DNA of 64,000 bases from Ipomoea triloba (GCF_003576645.1 NC_044917.1:21937020-22001019); one strand, 5' to 3'; positions 35,985 through 47,295 are shown, numbered from the stretch's first letter. Translations and numbers: made by a program. Notes: generated from the sequence alone by a model not told the origin.

Positions 35985-36403
35985 TGCTCTTTCGGATCCT
36001 TGGGAAGAGCCTCTCATCTAATGTTTTAAACAATATGTCTTTCGCAATGTTGTCTAGATTGTTCATTGTTCTGTCCTCGAATGTCTAGGCATGACGAGGC
36101 TTTTGAACATATTCTGGAGCATCCAGTCTTTGTGTAGCCGCATTTGCATTTACCATCATGATTTGCACTGGACCTTCTGTAATCACTTCCCACATCTCAT
36201 CGTGGAGAATAGATTAATGTGCTTGCATTCGAACCTTCCAATCATCAAATTTATTCAAATTAAACATAAGGTTCTTGGACATGTGATGATCCATATTGAG
36301 AAAAAGGTTACATGCATGGAAAATGGGTTTTGATTTTCAAAAGAGATCACTAGGTAGTATACACGAGTGTTTATCGTTTAAGGTAACAAGCTCTGATACC
36401 ACT
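35985..36403 (-). pseudogene. Old Copia: 5' gag fragment and PBS
   Basis: The minus strand here is clearly related to the gag start and leader of the young Copia (49200-49640). Shared words include CTCATCRTGGAG, the CCATATTGARAAA region at the start codon and the PBS GCTCTGATACCA at 36390-36401. It is diverged and truncated at about 35985. The PBS matches the initiator methionine tRNA in Copia orientation. The adjoining LTR fragment starts at 36404. Confidence 0.8.
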
Positions 36404-36433
36404 AGTAGGTCCTAGTGAGGGTTATGGTACAAG
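36404..36433 (-). mobile_element. Old Copia LTR, first 30 bp
   Basis: AGTAGGTCCTAGTGAGGGTT and then ATGGTACAAG are homologous to the young Copia LTR edge (TGTTGGTCCCAAGGGGATGG, then GGTACAAG). The LTR resumes at 59348 after the Gypsy-like insertion. Confidence 0.8.
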
Positions 36434-36640
36434 CGATAAGTGCCAAAGATACTACCTTTTGTGGGGTATTTAAAAGACATATTGTGCTATAAATGGAGTT
36501 TTTTGAGCCTATTACATGTTTAGAATAGCTCATTTTGATAAAAGATAGGCACAATGACTAATTGTTGTTGCATTTGTGAAAGATAGCAAAAGTTGTAATT
36601 TCCACCATACTTTCCATCCACTGCTAACTACACCTTGTCA
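36434..36640 (+). mobile_element. 5' LTR of the Gypsy-like element, internally deleted
   Basis: The first ~170 bp match 57062-57230 (AGTGCCAAAGATACTACC, TTGTGGGGTATTTAAA). The last ~40 bp match the end of the 3' LTR (CCATACTTTCCATCCAC, ACACCTTGTCA). About 1.16 kb in between is missing. Confidence 0.88.
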
Positions 36641-36642
36641 AA

Positions 36643-36660
36643 TGGCGCCGTTGCCAGGGA
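36643..36660 (+). other. Primer binding site, tRNA-Asp type
   Basis: TGGCGCCGTTGCCAGGGA lies 2 bp after the LTR. It matches the complement of the plant tRNA-Asp 3' end with one mismatch (A for G), as used by many Athila/Tat Gypsy elements. Confidence 0.85.
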
Positions 36661-37528
36661 TGACAAACGGTGATTGATTAAATGTTTTCAATTTGCTTTC
36701 TTAGGTAGCATTTTGCAAGAGGTCTAGTGTGTTTTTTGTTGGTCCCAAGGGGATGGGGTACAAGTCTAGAGGGGGGGTGAATAGACTTGTATAAGATTTT
36801 GCAAATCTTTTCGACCTCTCGTGTGTATTGAACTTAGGATGTTTAGGTTCGATACCTCACGAGGTGAAGACAAAGTTTTATGCGCAGCGGAAATGTTATC
36901 CCCTTTTAGTTAGCACGAGTTTGGGTTAGTTCGAGAGGTGTGATTATATGCAGTGCAATCGAGAAGTTAGCGAGAGATAAAAACAGAAAGTAAATGCAAG
37001 AGAGATTTTTAAGTGGTTCGGCCACCCCGCCTACTTCCACTCTTCTTCCAGAAACTCCCTGGAAGGATTGCACTAAAAACTTCCCTTTCTAGTACAATAA
37101 CGAGCGCTTGAGCTTTGATCACCAAGCCCGCCTCAAGCCTCAGGTTTTTCGCCCCGCTTCCAGTTACTCCACCTCTCGAGCACTTGACCTTTGATCACCA
37201 AGCCCGCGTCAAGCCTCAGGTTTCTTTCGCTCGGACAGCAGCCAGGTTACTCCGCCTCTCCTCAGGTTTTTCTCCGCGCTTCCAGTTACTCCACCTCTCG
37301 AGCGCTTGACCTTTGATCACCAAGCCCGCGTCAAGCCTCAGGTTTCTTTCGCTCGGACAGCAGCCAGGATACTCCGCCTCCCTTGCTTAATCCAAAGCAA
37401 GACGTTGTTGATAGTCACAGTTGAATGTAACAATCTCCAATCTGACCACAAGCTATCGTTGAATCAACTTTGATGTAGAGCAGCTTTGGTCACCTTCTGG
37501 ATGTATGACAGTTTAGCTTTGTAACTCT

Positions 37529-37805
37529 CTTCGAACACTAAGATGTGTTCTCTCGCTGTATTGAATATTAGGATGATATCCCAAGTTAAGCACTTTGCAC
37601 TAGAACGTTTTATCAGACACCTCTTGTTAACCTTTTGAACCTCTTTTTCACAACCCCTTATTTTTTNCTTCGAACACTAAGATGTGTTCTCTCGCTGTAT
37701 TGAATATCAGGATGATATCCCAAGTTAAGCACTTTGCACTAGAACGTTTTATCAGACACCTCTTGTTAACCTTTTGAACCTCTTTTTCACAACCCCTTAT
37801 TTTTT
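37529..37805. repeat. 138-bp duplication around a single N
   Basis: 37529-37666 and 37668-37805 are nearly identical (CTTCGAACACTAAGATG... to CCCCTTATTTTTT) with an N between. The other LTR has this segment only once, so an assembly overlap is the likely cause. Confidence 0.9.
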
Positions 37806-37932
37806 TCGTGTCTTTACGTCCTTATATATGAGAGTAGAGGAATAATTCCGTTGGAGGGAAAATTATTCCGTTTGAAATTTGTCTCCCATGCTGATCATGG
37901 GTCTTGCATATTTTCAGCATATTTCATGGAGT

Positions 37933-38549
37933 NNNNNNNNNNNNNNNNNNNNNNNNNNNNNNNNNNNNNNNNNNNNNNNNNNNNNNNNNNNNNNNNNNNN
38001 NNNNNNNNNNNNNNNNNNNNNNNNNNNNNNNNNNNNNNNNNNNNNNNNNNNNNNNNNNNNNNNNNNNNNNNNNNNNNNNNNNNNNNNNNNNNNNNNNNNN
38101 NNNNNNNNNNNNNNNNNNNNNNNNNNNNNNNNNNNNNNNNNNNNNNNNNNNNNNNNNNNNNNNNNNNNNNNNNNNNNNNNNNNNNNNNNNNNNNNNNNNN
38201 NNNNNNNNNNNNNNNNNNNNNNNNNNNNNNNNNNNNNNNNNNNNNNNNNNNNNNNNNNNNNNNNNNNNNNNNNNNNNNNNNNNNNNNNNNNNNNNNNNNN
38301 NNNNNNNNNNNNNNNNNNNNNNNNNNNNNNNNNNNNNNNNNNNNNNNNNNNNNNNNNNNNNNNNNNNNNNNNNNNNNNNNNNNNNNNNNNNNNNNNNNNN
38401 NNNNNNNNNNNNNNNNNNNNNNNNNNNNNNNNNNNNNNNNNNNNNNNNNNNNNNNNNNNNNNNNNNNNNNNNNNNNNNNNNNNNNNNNNNNNNNNNNNNN
38501 NNNNNNNNNNNNNNNNNNNNNNNNNNNNNNNNNNNNNNNNNNNNNNNNN
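37933..38549. other. Assembly gap (617 N)
   Basis: Run of N inside the Copia 3' LTR. By comparison with 50834-51530 the missing sequence is LTR. Open frames that cross it are meaningless. Confidence 1.
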
Positions 38550-38598
38550 TTACTTAACAGTTGGTATCATCAAAACCTATTACATGATGTTCCTAACA

Positions 38599-38613
38599 AT
38601 TTCCCCCTTTTTG
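38599..38613 (-). other. Copia polypurine tract
   Basis: On the minus strand AAAAAGGGGGAAAT directly precedes the 3' LTR (TGTTAGGAAC). This is the expected second-strand primer site. Confidence 0.85.
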
Positions 38614-38881
38614 ATGATGCCAACACTTATACTTACTTATATGGCTGATTTGAAAAAGAGAAAGCATTGATTTTATTTTCAGCGCATATGGTAAGTTTGA
38701 CAACAATTCTACTAAACATGAATAAGTAAACTCACGCAACACCCCCAGCAGAAGATATATGTATTAAGATTAAGGGAATGTTTACATAACAGAGTTTAGT
38801 GGAAAAGATTCAAAGAAGTAAGACCAAGAACAACATAAGTATCAATACATTGAAATAAGATGGAGTTTGGACCACGAGAGC

Positions 38882-39346
38882 TTACTTCTTGTTGCCTTTC
38901 CTTTTCTTGTTAATGGCTTCTCGTGTCTTGATGGGGTCTTTCGGATTTACCAGGCTTAAGTATTCATCTGTGACATCTAGATGCCTGTAGTTCCTGTAGG
39001 CTTCCCCCACGAACTCACCATCAATTACTCCATCTTTCCACCAAGCAATGCATTCTTCTGGAGACATGTTGCTGTGTGTTGATATTCCAGTGATTTTCAG
39101 AAGCTTGACTATCTCCAGAGTCAGAATTTGTTCAGTGTCTTCTCTGTTCCCAAACTTAAAGTTTGTCATGAGAAGATCTATCTTCCTTTCTTCTTCTGAC
39201 TGTCGTTCTTGTCTTTTTCTTCTTCTTTCTCTGTCCTCTTCTCTCCTTCTCTCCATTTCCAGTGTACGCTGGACCCTTAGGTTTTCTGCCTGTTTAGCAT
39301 CCTCCACTGCTTTGCTCATGATTCTTGGTATTTTTGGAGGTGGTCC
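38882..39346 (-). CDS. C-terminal part of the large extra Copia ORF (probable)
   Basis: An open frame on the minus strand runs from the N at 39347 to a stop at 38882. The first Met gives 145 aa, but the frame is open upstream of it (GPPPKIPRI before the Met). It is strongly charged, with a probable coiled coil (RTLEMERRREEDRERRRKRQ), then a mixed region (ECIAWWKDGVIDGEFVGEAY) and a basic tail NKKRKGNKK. It lies directly downstream of the large extra ORF, from which it is separated only by a misplaced 239-bp block and two single Ns. It is therefore most likely the end of that protein. No known family recognised. Confidence 0.55.
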   Translation of the reverse strand, partial: GPPPKIPRIMSKAVEDAKQAENLRVQRTLEMERRREEDRERRRKRQERQSEEERKIDLLMTNFKFGNREDTEQILTLEIVKLLKITGISTHSNMSPEECIAWWKDGVIDGEFVGEAYRNYRHLDVTDEYLSLVNPKDPIKTREAINKKRKGNKK

Positions 39347-39347
39347 N

Positions 39348-39586
39348 ACTTGACTGCCGGTTTCTTTCCTCTATAAAAGAATGAAACATTATCTTTTCCT
39401 TTCTTTTTCTCCATGGGAAGTTGATGGTATGAACTTCTGAAAGAAACCCTCTTATTTATAGCCCAATAGGGTTACCACTGTTGAGTCACGGGATGCAATA
39501 TGAATGACCATTCAATGCTTGTGTAACTCCAAAGCTGCCATAAAGTTGATGAAACCGCCCCTCACATGCGAAACAGTTCATGGCAC
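39348..39586. repeat. Misplaced 239-bp block between two single Ns
   Basis: Nearly identical to 43846-44084 (ACTTGACTGCCGGTTTC... to GTTCATGGCAC), and bounded by N at 39347 and N at 39587. It interrupts the large extra ORF. This is most simply a small contig placed here by mistake. Confidence 0.9.
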
Positions 39587-39587
39587 N

Positions 39588-42478
39588 TCTGCTCGAGCTA
39601 CAGCGGCTTCATCAGTGGCTTTCCGTGCTACATCCTCAGCCCATATCGCCTGTTCGAGAAGTTCGGCATGACGGCCTTGGGATTCACTTGTGCCATCAGC
39701 AGGCATTGCAGCATTGCGGACCACAGCGAGTATTCTTTCGAGCTGAGCCATCTTCTGAGATTGATCAGCCATGAATTGACGCACTTCGCCAATGAAGACT
39801 TCTTCGGCCTGTTGATCATAGTCAGAAGTAGGAGATGAGGATCGAGATGTACCTTTCGTTGGAGGGGACTTGGGTGCTTCCAGATTTCCACCCATGACTT
39901 GCAAATGCGAGTCCACCTCTCGACTGACTTCCTGAGGTTCAGCAGGGACACTGGGATCAGAGCTCGAAGGTAGCTCCATATCAGGTGCTTCCCGGTTTCC
40001 ACCTGAGGGATGGATCACTTCTTGCTCTTCACCTCTCGAACCTGGAGCCTCAGCTTCAGCTGCTGGTAAGGTAGGATTGGCCAAGGTGGGAGTCTCTGCA
40101 TCAGATGCTTCCCGGTTTCCATCTGATTGAGGTTCCCCCTCAACACTACCTCTCGAACCAGTGCTGGGAACGTGATCATCTACTGGAGGAGTTGATTCAT
40201 CGGCAGGTGCTTCCCGGTTTCCACCTTCTTGAACCTCAACTCTCGAACCAGCAGGGTTCTCCTCATTCTGCTCTTGTTGCTCACTTGTTTGCACTTCAGT
40301 ATGCTCTGGTGAATCTGGAATATCGATTATCTCAGGAGCAACTTGTGCACTCCACCTTTCCCTATTAACCATATCGATGGGAAAGCCTGGGAGTTGAAGC
40401 AACAAAATTTCACCCTCTCGAACTGTCTGAGCTTCATCTGTTGCATTCGAGGGTGTGGACTCAGGTGGTGGCAGTAGTAATACAGAGTTAGGTGCCACCT
40501 CTTGTGCCTCAGAGGTCTCGGATTCACCTCTCGAAGCTACCTGGTCTTCTAGAGCAGATTCACTCACTTGGGACAAGGGGATTGCTGCAGTTGGAGTAGG
40601 AGTGTCAGCATCATCTCGAGCAACCCCAGAGGTCTCTCCTGGACCTCTCGTGTGTTCTACACTTTGTCCCAAGGATAGTGCTGTGGCAAGCCTGATATCC
40701 TCTCGAAATTGAGCATCTAGTTCAGGATCTTCTTCAGGCTCGGCTTCATCTTCTTGTGCATCAACAGCTATGCCCTTTCCTTTGTCAGATCGACCAAGAT
40801 TACTCCTGATTACTTGCATCTCATGGGCACGGTTTTGAAGCTCGTCGGCTGGGATTTCAGTGAGATCTAACCAGTTTAGTGCAAATCGTTCCTCAGCCTC
40901 CATCTCTGCTGCTCTTGAGATCAATTGATCAAAGGGACCTGTTCTCCAGTTGATCCAACGAAGTACTCTGGAGAAGTCGTCCAAACTCGATACATTCTCA
41001 ACACTTTGATTCAATCGAGATGTGATTTCAGCATTCAGCTCATCAGAGTCAGCAGGTAGGATTTCTGTTGCTGATGCACACTCCACAGCTTGTGCAGTTA
41101 TCTCTCGAACAACCGAGAGATCATGTGTTAACCCATCATTCAGAAAAGCTTGCACTGGGTTCCTGACCACAGTGCCCTGACCATCAGCAGCCACCACACA
41201 ATCTAGATCTTCAGCTGCTGGAATATCTACCTCTCGAACCACCTGTCGTGGTTTCTCAACAATACCCTGTACTGGATCACTAATCCCAGTACCTTCAACT
41301 TCTCGAGCCTCCTCTTGAGGCAAACCAACAGATTCATCACCATCCTCAGCATCATCAACAGCAAGTATATCAACATTTAAAGTTCCTGACAGGGACTTGG
41401 TAGGGGGCACTCTCTCAACCTCAGTGGCCAGTGTAGCCTGAGGTTCCCCCTGGGCTTGTGCCCTGTCCTCAAATGGTACTTGTATAACGGATGGTGTCAC
41501 CTCTCGAACCTGGGTGACAGCAGCAGTCTTGGTCCTTTTGGCCTTCCTTTTCAATTCAACCCTCCTGACTAGGGTGTCCAAAAGCTCGTCATCAGACTGC
41601 TTCTCCTTAGCTGGGGCTTTCCTTTTGCCCCTTCCCTTAGGCTTTGAGGGTGAAGATGCATCCTTAGCACCTTTTGCCTTAGCTTGAGGTTTCGTTCTAC
41701 CCATATAGGTATTCCGATGAACCTCTCGCCCTTCCCTCAGTTCGAAGCCCTTCAGTCTTAATAGAAATTGAACAACAAAGCCAAAACCAACCTTTTTGTA
41801 GATTGTCAGGTCGGAGTTGGAAACTGAGCTCTGCACTTGGTGTTTGATGCAGTCGAAGATGATGTGAGCCCAGTCCAACTTGTTGTTGTTCCAGATGGCG
41901 TGGAGGATTTTCAGAGTGTCCAGATTGACTTCGTCTGTTCCGGACACCTTGCCGAGGATGAATTTTATGATGAGCTCGGCGGCTAGGGCAAACCTCTCCT
42001 TCAAATGAAATCTGCGGAGGGCAGAGGATGCTCTGGGTGGTGCAGTCTCCAATCGGATTTTGTCCCAAAACTCCTGCTTATCCATGTTGTAGTCCGATAG
42101 GTGCTTGACTGCCTCCTCCGACGTAGCAAAGTCGAATGCTGCTCGTAGATCACCCACAGAGATTGTTATGGCTATTTCGTTGAAGCGGCTTTCAATCTTG
42201 CCCTTCGTGACCTTGGCATGAGCGAACCATTCTGTGTAGTCGAGGTCATGAATGGTTCGGTAGTCATGCGTCATGTACCGCATTAGTCCTGCCTTCTCAA
42301 ATTTCTTCAAGACTCTCTCCGCCATTGTTGGATTTGGCGAGTGGGTGATGAAGCCATCTTTGTCAAGGATGCTTCCCGCCTTGACTTGTTTAATCTGAGA
42401 GCGTATGTGGTCTAGCTCTCTCTGGTATGCACTGGAGGATGAAGATGAAGATGAAGAAGATGATGATTCAGACGCCAT
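39588..42478 (-). CDS. Large additional ORF of the Copia element
   Basis: At least 963 residues, from the ATG at 42476-42478 to the N at 39587; truncated by the assembly, not by a stop. It opens with a serine run. Residues about 80-260 form a globular, helix-rich region (TEWFAHAKVTKGKIESRFNE, ILHAIWNNNKLDWAHIIFDC) that recalls putative plant transposon proteins found in many LTR elements. Next comes a lysine-rich, NLS-like stretch (KGRGKRKAPAKEK, about 282-294), then about 600 residues of acidic, proline/serine-rich low-complexity sequence. That part holds repeated GGNREAP-like units (four near the C-terminus) and a short coiled coil (EVRQFMADQSQKMAQLERIL). It sits downstream of pol on the same strand, the place of env-like ORFs in Sireviruses, but no signal peptide or membrane span was seen. 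Function unknown. Confidence 0.75.
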
Positions 42479-42586
42479 TGAAGAAAGTTTGTGTGTTTTG
42501 GAGGGAATGTGTACAGCGTCTAAGGATTTGGGGATTTTGGGTATATGGTTTTGAGTTTGAATCCGGGTAAAGAAGAAGGATTTTGC

Positions 42587-42593
42587 TTTTATA
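42587..42593 (-). promoter_or_regulatory. Candidate TATA box before the large extra ORF
   Basis: TATAAAA in context AATATAAAAGC on the minus strand, about 110 bp before the ATG at 42478. Together with the G-box at 42853 it looks like a stand-alone promoter. Sequence evidence only. Confidence 0.5.
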
Positions 42594-42852
42594 TTAGGCG
42601 GATTCGGGTTGGATATATGGGTAGGGTTGAGAGTTTGACCCGTGGAAGGATCCCGGTTGATTTAAAAGATGTGAGAAGTCAGAAATACCCCTGATAACGG
42701 TCAGCTTATAAGGTATTTTGGTAAGGGTATTTCGGTAAAGTATAGAACGGTTTAAGCTTTGAGACAGTGGAGTATTGATATTTTAAAATAAGCATGCTCC
42801 CACTAATCAAGATAATGCCCTTAAGTGCGAAAAACCGTCAGTAACCGATGAC

Positions 42853-42858
42853 CACGTG
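42853..42858. promoter_or_regulatory. G-box CACGTG
   Basis: Palindromic CACGTG in context GACCACGTGGCTAG, about 260 bp upstream of the candidate TATA box. This is a core site for plant bHLH/bZIP factors. One hexamer could be chance. Confidence 0.4.
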
Positions 42859-42956
42859 GCTAGCATTTATGTCCAAAGATAGCCGTTCCACCTCATATAT
42901 CCGTTGAGCTTATCAAATTCACCTTTCGAAGGTGAATGATCTTCCTCATGAGTTTA

Positions 42957-43115
42957 AGGATCTTCCCCCTGAGTGATTGATCCCTAAACCTCCTTATTCC
43001 TCCTTCTTGATCTGGTTAAGGATCTTCCCCCTGAGTGATTGATCCCTAACCCTCCTTATTCCTCCATCTTGATCTGGTTAGGGATCTTCCCTTTGATCCC
43101 TAACCCTCCTTATTC
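42957..43115. repeat. 61-bp direct repeats in the Copia 3' region
   Basis: AGGATCTTCCCCCTGAGTG and GATCCCTAACCCTCCTTATT recur two to three times with a period of about 61 bp between the two extra ORFs. Confidence 0.8.
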
Positions 43116-43543
43116 CTCCTTTCAGAGATATCAGTTTGTTATCTTTCGAAGTGACCTCTCGAACTACCCTTCTTCGAGACATAATGTATGTAGACAAACT
43201 GATCGGGTGACTTCTCGAACTACCTTTCGAACACAGATTGCGAGAGAAATAAGTTTGATTCATTTAAAAGATATCACTTGGAACATATCCTTAAGTTCAT
43301 TTAGTGATTTCCAGATACATTACATATGAATCAATATCCTATTAAATTCCCTAGAAACTTTTGTTTGGCCTTGGTCAGCCTAATAGGAATCTATCGTTAA
43401 GGCAGGAACTAGCCATCTAAAGTCCTATTTGTCTAATAACAGAACTGGGGGTGGCTATTCCCTTTTCTTGTTCTTCTCTCCGGAGCTGCTTACTATAGTT
43501 GGGAGTGACCATCTTCATCGCTAATCCTCTTAGTGTCTTTGGA

Positions 43544-43912
43544 TTAGTTATGATCACCCCTTTGACTGCTGCTGACCTCAGAAATTCCCATCTGGTCTTC
43601 CTCTCTTTTTCCCTTGGTTCTCCATTTGGTTGAGGAAGGCCCTTTTCCAGAATGTGCAGCAGTAGGAGTCCCTCTTGTGCAAGACTCTCTTCCCGATTCC
43701 AGTATCCCATCGTTGTGGATTTCCTCGTATTTGGGGATCCATTCACCTTGGATGGGAATAGGATACTTGCTTGGATTATCAGGAAGCTCCGTAATCTGTT
43801 CACCCTTCGTTGATTCTGGATAGTTTTCTCCTTGAAAATCTTTGGACTTGACTGCCGGTTTCTTTCCTCTATAAAAGAATGGAACATCATCTTTTCCTTT
43901 CTTTTTCTCCAT
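43544..43912 (-). CDS. Small additional Copia ORF, 122 aa
   Basis: Begins MEKKKGKDDVPFFYRGKKP and is hydrophilic and charged throughout; no known family. It lies between pol (stop at 44113) and the large extra ORF, same strand. A TATAAATA box 39-46 bp upstream of the ATG suggests its own transcript. The start region is the part duplicated at 39348-39586. An overlapping frame continues to 43417, so the 3' end could extend by splicing or have suffered a shift. Whether it is translated is unknown. Confidence 0.45.
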   Translation of the reverse strand: MEKKKGKDDVPFFYRGKKPAVKSKDFQGENYPESTKGEQITELPDNPSKYPIPIQGEWIPKYEEIHNDGILESGRESCTRGTPTAAHSGKGPSSTKWRTKGKREEDQMGISEVSSSQRGDHN

Positions 43913-43950
43913 GGGAAGTTGATGGTATGAACTTCTGAAAGAAACCCTCT

Positions 43951-43958
43951 TATTTATA
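43951..43958 (-). promoter_or_regulatory. Candidate TATA box before the small extra ORF
   Basis: TATAAATA on the minus strand (context GGGCTATAAATAAGAGGG), 39-46 bp before the ATG at 43912, which would leave a very short leader. Confidence 0.5.
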
Positions 43959-44112
43959 GCCCAATAGGGTTACCACTGTTGAGTCACGGGATGCAATATG
44001 AATGACCATTCAATGCTTGTGTAACTCCAAAGCTGCCATAAAGTTGATGAAACCGCCCCTCACATGCGAAACAGTTCATGGCACTAAATACAAGAAGATA
44101 AGATTTGACCAT

Positions 44113-47100
44113 TCAACCCAACTCTATCATTCCCAATTCTAACCTTAGTTGAGAGAATCTATTTTCACATAACGCTTTTGTGAAAATATCTGCTAGTTGC
44201 TCCTCCGTTGCAACATATTCCAAAGTGATGTCCTTTTTCTCAACGTGGTCTCGGATGAAGTGATACTTAATATCAATATGCTTTGTTCTGGAATGTAACA
44301 CTGGATTGTGGGTGATGGCAATAGCACTTGTATTGTCACACATGATTTTAACCTCCTTACACTCAACACCATAATCCATTAGCTGTTGCTTCATCCATAA
44401 GATCTGAGCACAACAACTTCCAGCTGCTACATATTCTGCCTCAGCAGTGCTTGTAGCTATCGAATGTTGTTTCTTGCTAAACCATGAGACAAGTCTTCCA
44501 CCTAGAAACTGACATGTCCCTGATGTGCTCTTTCGATCTATCTTACAACCGGCAAAGTCCGCATCTGAGTAACCCATAAGTTCGAAGGATCCACCTTTCG
44601 AATACCAGAGCCCAACACTCTGCGTACCCTTTAGATATCTAAGAATCTTTTTGGATGCATTTAGGTGACTTTCCTTAGGACTTGCCTGAAATCTAGCACA
44701 TACACCTACTGCAAAGGATATGTCTGGTCTACTTGCAGTTAAATAAAGAAGAGATCCGATGATACCTCGATAAGTGGTTTGATCGACCTCTCGACCTTCG
44801 CTGTCGACATCGATACGTAGAGAGGTTCCCATAGGTACTTTGACTGAGGATTTCCCTTCTATGTTGTATTTCCTGAGCAGATCCTTGGTGTATTTCTCCT
44901 GGTTGATGAAGATACCTTCCTTAAGCTGTCTCACTTGTAGTCCAAGGAAGTAGTTGAGCTCTCCCATCATGCTCATCTCGAACTTTCCTTTCATCAAACT
45001 GGAGAATTTCTCGCACAAGTCTGGATTGGTGCTACCAAAAATGATATCGTCCACATAGATTTGCACCAATAAGATGTGATCCCCATCCTTAATCCTAAAC
45101 AATGTTTTGTCCACTAGGCCTTTGGTGAACCCACACTGAAGTAGAAAAGAGGATAAGGTATCGTACCAAGCTCTTGGAGCTTGTTTTAAGCCGTAGAGTG
45201 CCTTCTTCAACTTGTATACTTTGTCAGCTCCTACGTCCTTCAAGAAACCCGGAGGTTGTTCAACGTACACCTCTTCTTCGAGAAGTCCGTTCAGAAAAGC
45301 GCTCTTGACATCCATTTGATATACCTTAAAGTCTTTGAAGGCGGCATATGCGAGAAAGATGCGTATGGCTTCGAGACGTGCCACTGGAGCGAAGGTTTCA
45401 TCAAAATCTATTCCTTCCTCCTGACAGTAGCCTTTGGCAACAAGTCTGGCCTTGTTCCTAACAATAACTCCATCCTCATTCATCTTGTTTCTGAAAACCC
45501 ACTTTGTACCAATGACATTCTGATGATGAGGTCTCGGAACTAGTTCCCAAACGTCGTTCCTCTCGAACTGATGAAGTTCCTCTTGCATTGCTTGCACCCA
45601 ATCTGCGTCGCTTAGAGCCTCATCGATCACCTTAGGCTCTATTTGAGATAGAAAACAAGCAAACATGCTTTCTCTGTAAGCTGATCTGGTTCGAACTCTG
45701 TCACGTACATCTCCGATCACTTGATCAGCAGGGTGACTTCTCAGCCATCTTAGGTCGGGTTGCGGCTCCTCAGTTGATACTTCCATTGAAGGTTGAGATA
45801 TGGGTTGAACATCTATGATCTGGTTTTGATCAACTGAGTCAGGCACTTTCTTCTTGGTAGACTCTTCATCATCTGATTCTGACTGGAGTTCTGCTACGTC
45901 TCGAACTATCGACTGCTTGTCTTCGAGAGGTAAGTTTGATCTCTCGATAGACTCTGGCTGATCTTCCTCAGCAGCTTCCGTTGTCTTTGATGGTTGATCT
46001 GTTGATGCCCTTTCATCAAAGGTAACATGTATGGACTCTTCAACCACCAAACTCCGCTTGTTGAAGACTCTGAGTGCTTTGCTTGTCGATGAGTATCCCA
46101 GAAATACTCCATCATCTGCCTTTTCTTCAAAAGTTCTTCGTTGAGTCTTCCCATTGTTGTGAATATAGCATTTGCACCCGAATGAGTGGAAGTGGCTTAC
46201 ATTCGGTTTTCTTCCATTCCACAACTCATATGGAGTCTTTCCAACTCCTTTTACTATCAAGGACCGATTTTGGGTGTAGCACGCTGTGTTGATTGCTTCT
46301 GCCCAAAATCCTTGTGATATGTTGGCTTGCGAGAGCATGGTCCTTGCGGCTTCTTTGAGAGTTCTGTTCCTTCTTTCAGCAACCCCGTTTTGTTGAGGTG
46401 TTCGAGCAGCTGATAGTTGATGATGAATTCCGTTCTCGTTGCAGTAGCTCTCGATTACTTGATTAACGAACTCTCCACCTTGATCTGACCGGATCTTTAG
46501 TATCGAGACTTCCTTTTCAACTTGAACTTGTTTCAAGAGATTTGGTAGGGCAATTTTTGTCTCGCTTTTCTTGGTTAAGAACACGGTCCAAGTGAATCTT
46601 GTGTAGTCATCCACTACCACAAGAGTGTACTTCTTTCCCTTTATGCTGGGTGGATCCACTGGGCCAAATAAGTCCATGTGAAGAAGACTTAATGGTCTAG
46701 TGGATGATGTCTCGGCTTTGCTCTTGAAAGAGGATTTGATCTGTTTGCAACGTTGACATGCCTCACAAATTTTATCCTTTCGAAACGTCACTTTGGGCAG
46801 TCCTTCCACTAAGTTCCTCTTAGTAAGCTTGTTGATAGTCTTGAAGTTCAGATGACTAAGCTTACTATGCCAATCCCAGCATAAATCTTCCTTGCTCCTT
46901 GCTAGCATACATAGGGATGGTTTTGCAGACCTCCAATCCACTATGTACATGTTTCCTTTCCTTGCTGCTTCCAAGACGACTTCGAGAGATTCCTCGTTCA
47001 TAATCTGACATTTGCTTTTGGTGAAGACAACTTTGTGGCCCTTGTCACAGAACTGGCTTGTACTAAGGAGATTGAACTTGAGCCCCTCAACGTAGGACAC

Positions 47101-47295
47101 TCCTTTAATAACCAGCTCATTCTTTTGGATTTCACCAACAGCTCTTGTGCGCCCCTTCTTCTCGTTGTCGCCAAATGTCACCAAGGGACCTTCGATAGGT
47201 TGGATGTTCTCAAGCAGTGTTAGATTTCCAGTCATATGTCTCGAACATCCACTGTCAATGAACCACACGTCCCTGGTGTCCTGCAAGGAAATCAA
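44113..47295 (-). CDS. Copia pol polyprotein (PR-IN-RT-RH)
   Basis: 1060-codon open frame. The protease active site is [10 protein letters not shown] near the N-terminus. The integrase has a His/Cys finger ([17 protein letters not shown]) and catalytic acids in [17 protein letters not shown] and [13 protein letters not shown]. Reverse transcriptase has [28 protein letters not shown] and the YVDD box ([10 protein letters not shown]). RNase H has [16 protein letters not shown] and [12 protein letters not shown]. All domains are in the Copia order (integrase before RT) and none is broken, so this copy looks recent. The frame has no ATG at its 5' end: it opens with TTG overlapping the gag stop, in the -1 frame relative to gag, so it is presumably made as a Gag-Pol fusion. 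Confidence 0.95.
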   Translation of the reverse strand: MISLQDTRDVWFIDSGCSRHMTGNLTLLENIQPIEGPLVTFGDNEKKGRTRAVGEIQKNELVIKGVSYVEGLKFNLLSTSQFCDKGHKVVFTKSKCQIMNEESLEVVLEAARKGNMYIVDWRSAKPSLCMLARSKEDLCWDWHSKLSHLNFKTINKLTKRNLVEGLPKVTFRKDKICEACQRCKQIKSSFKSKAETSSTRPLSLLHMDLFGPVDPPSIKGKKYTLVVVDDYTRFTWTVFLTKKSETKIALPNLLKQVQVEKEVSILKIRSDQGGEFVNQVIESYCNENGIHHQLSAARTPQQNGVAERRNRTLKEAARTMLSQANISQGFWAEAINTACYTQNRSLIVKGVGKTPYELWNGRKPNVSHFHSFGCKCYIHNNGKTQRRTFEEKADDGVFLGYSSTSKALRVFNKRSLVVEESIHVTFDERASTDQPSKTTEAAEEDQPESIERSNLPLEDKQSIVRDVAELQSESDDEESTKKKVPDSVDQNQIIDVQPISQPSMEVSTEEPQPDLRWLRSHPADQVIGDVRDRVRTRSAYRESMFACFLSQIEPKVIDEALSDADWVQAMQEELHQFERNDVWELVPRPHHQNVIGTKWVFRNKMNEDGVIVRNKARLVAKGYCQEEGIDFDETFAPVARLEAIRIFLAYAAFKDFKVYQMDVKSAFLNGLLEEEVYVEQPPGFLKDVGADKVYKLKKALYGLKQAPRAWYDTLSSFLLQCGFTKGLVDKTLFRIKDGDHILLVQIYVDDIIFGSTNPDLCEKFSSLMKGKFEMSMMGELNYFLGLQVRQLKEGIFINQEKYTKDLLRKYNIEGKSSVKVPMGTSLRIDVDSEGREVDQTTYRGIIGSLLYLTASRPDISFAVGVCARFQASPKESHLNASKKILRYLKGTQSVGLWYSKGGSFELMGYSDADFAGCKIDRKSTSGTCQFLGGRLVSWFSKKQHSIATSTAEAEYVAAGSCCAQILWMKQQLMDYGVECKEVKIMCDNTSAIAITHNPVLHSRTKHIDIKYHFIRDHVEKKDITLEYVATEEQLADIFTKALCENRFSQLRLELGMIELG

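Larger units (their letters stand above)
36737..38598 (-). mobile_element. Copia 3' LTR (contains the N gap)
   Basis: Begins TGTTGGTCCCAAGG and ends ATGTTCCTAACA on the plus strand, collinear with 49643-51579. The region 37933-38549 is unsequenced (N), and a 138-bp segment is doubled around the N at 37667. Internal tandem units containing CTTTGATCACCAAGCCCGC number about three, one fewer than in the other LTR. Confidence 0.92.

Noticed and set aside
36091..36333. 80-codon plus-strand ORF
   Set aside because: It lies antisense to the old Copia gag fragment, which has a clear homologue in the young Copia.
37851..38670. Three long open frames crossing 37.9-38.5 kb
   Set aside because: They consist mostly of N translated as X; the real sequence there is Copia LTR.
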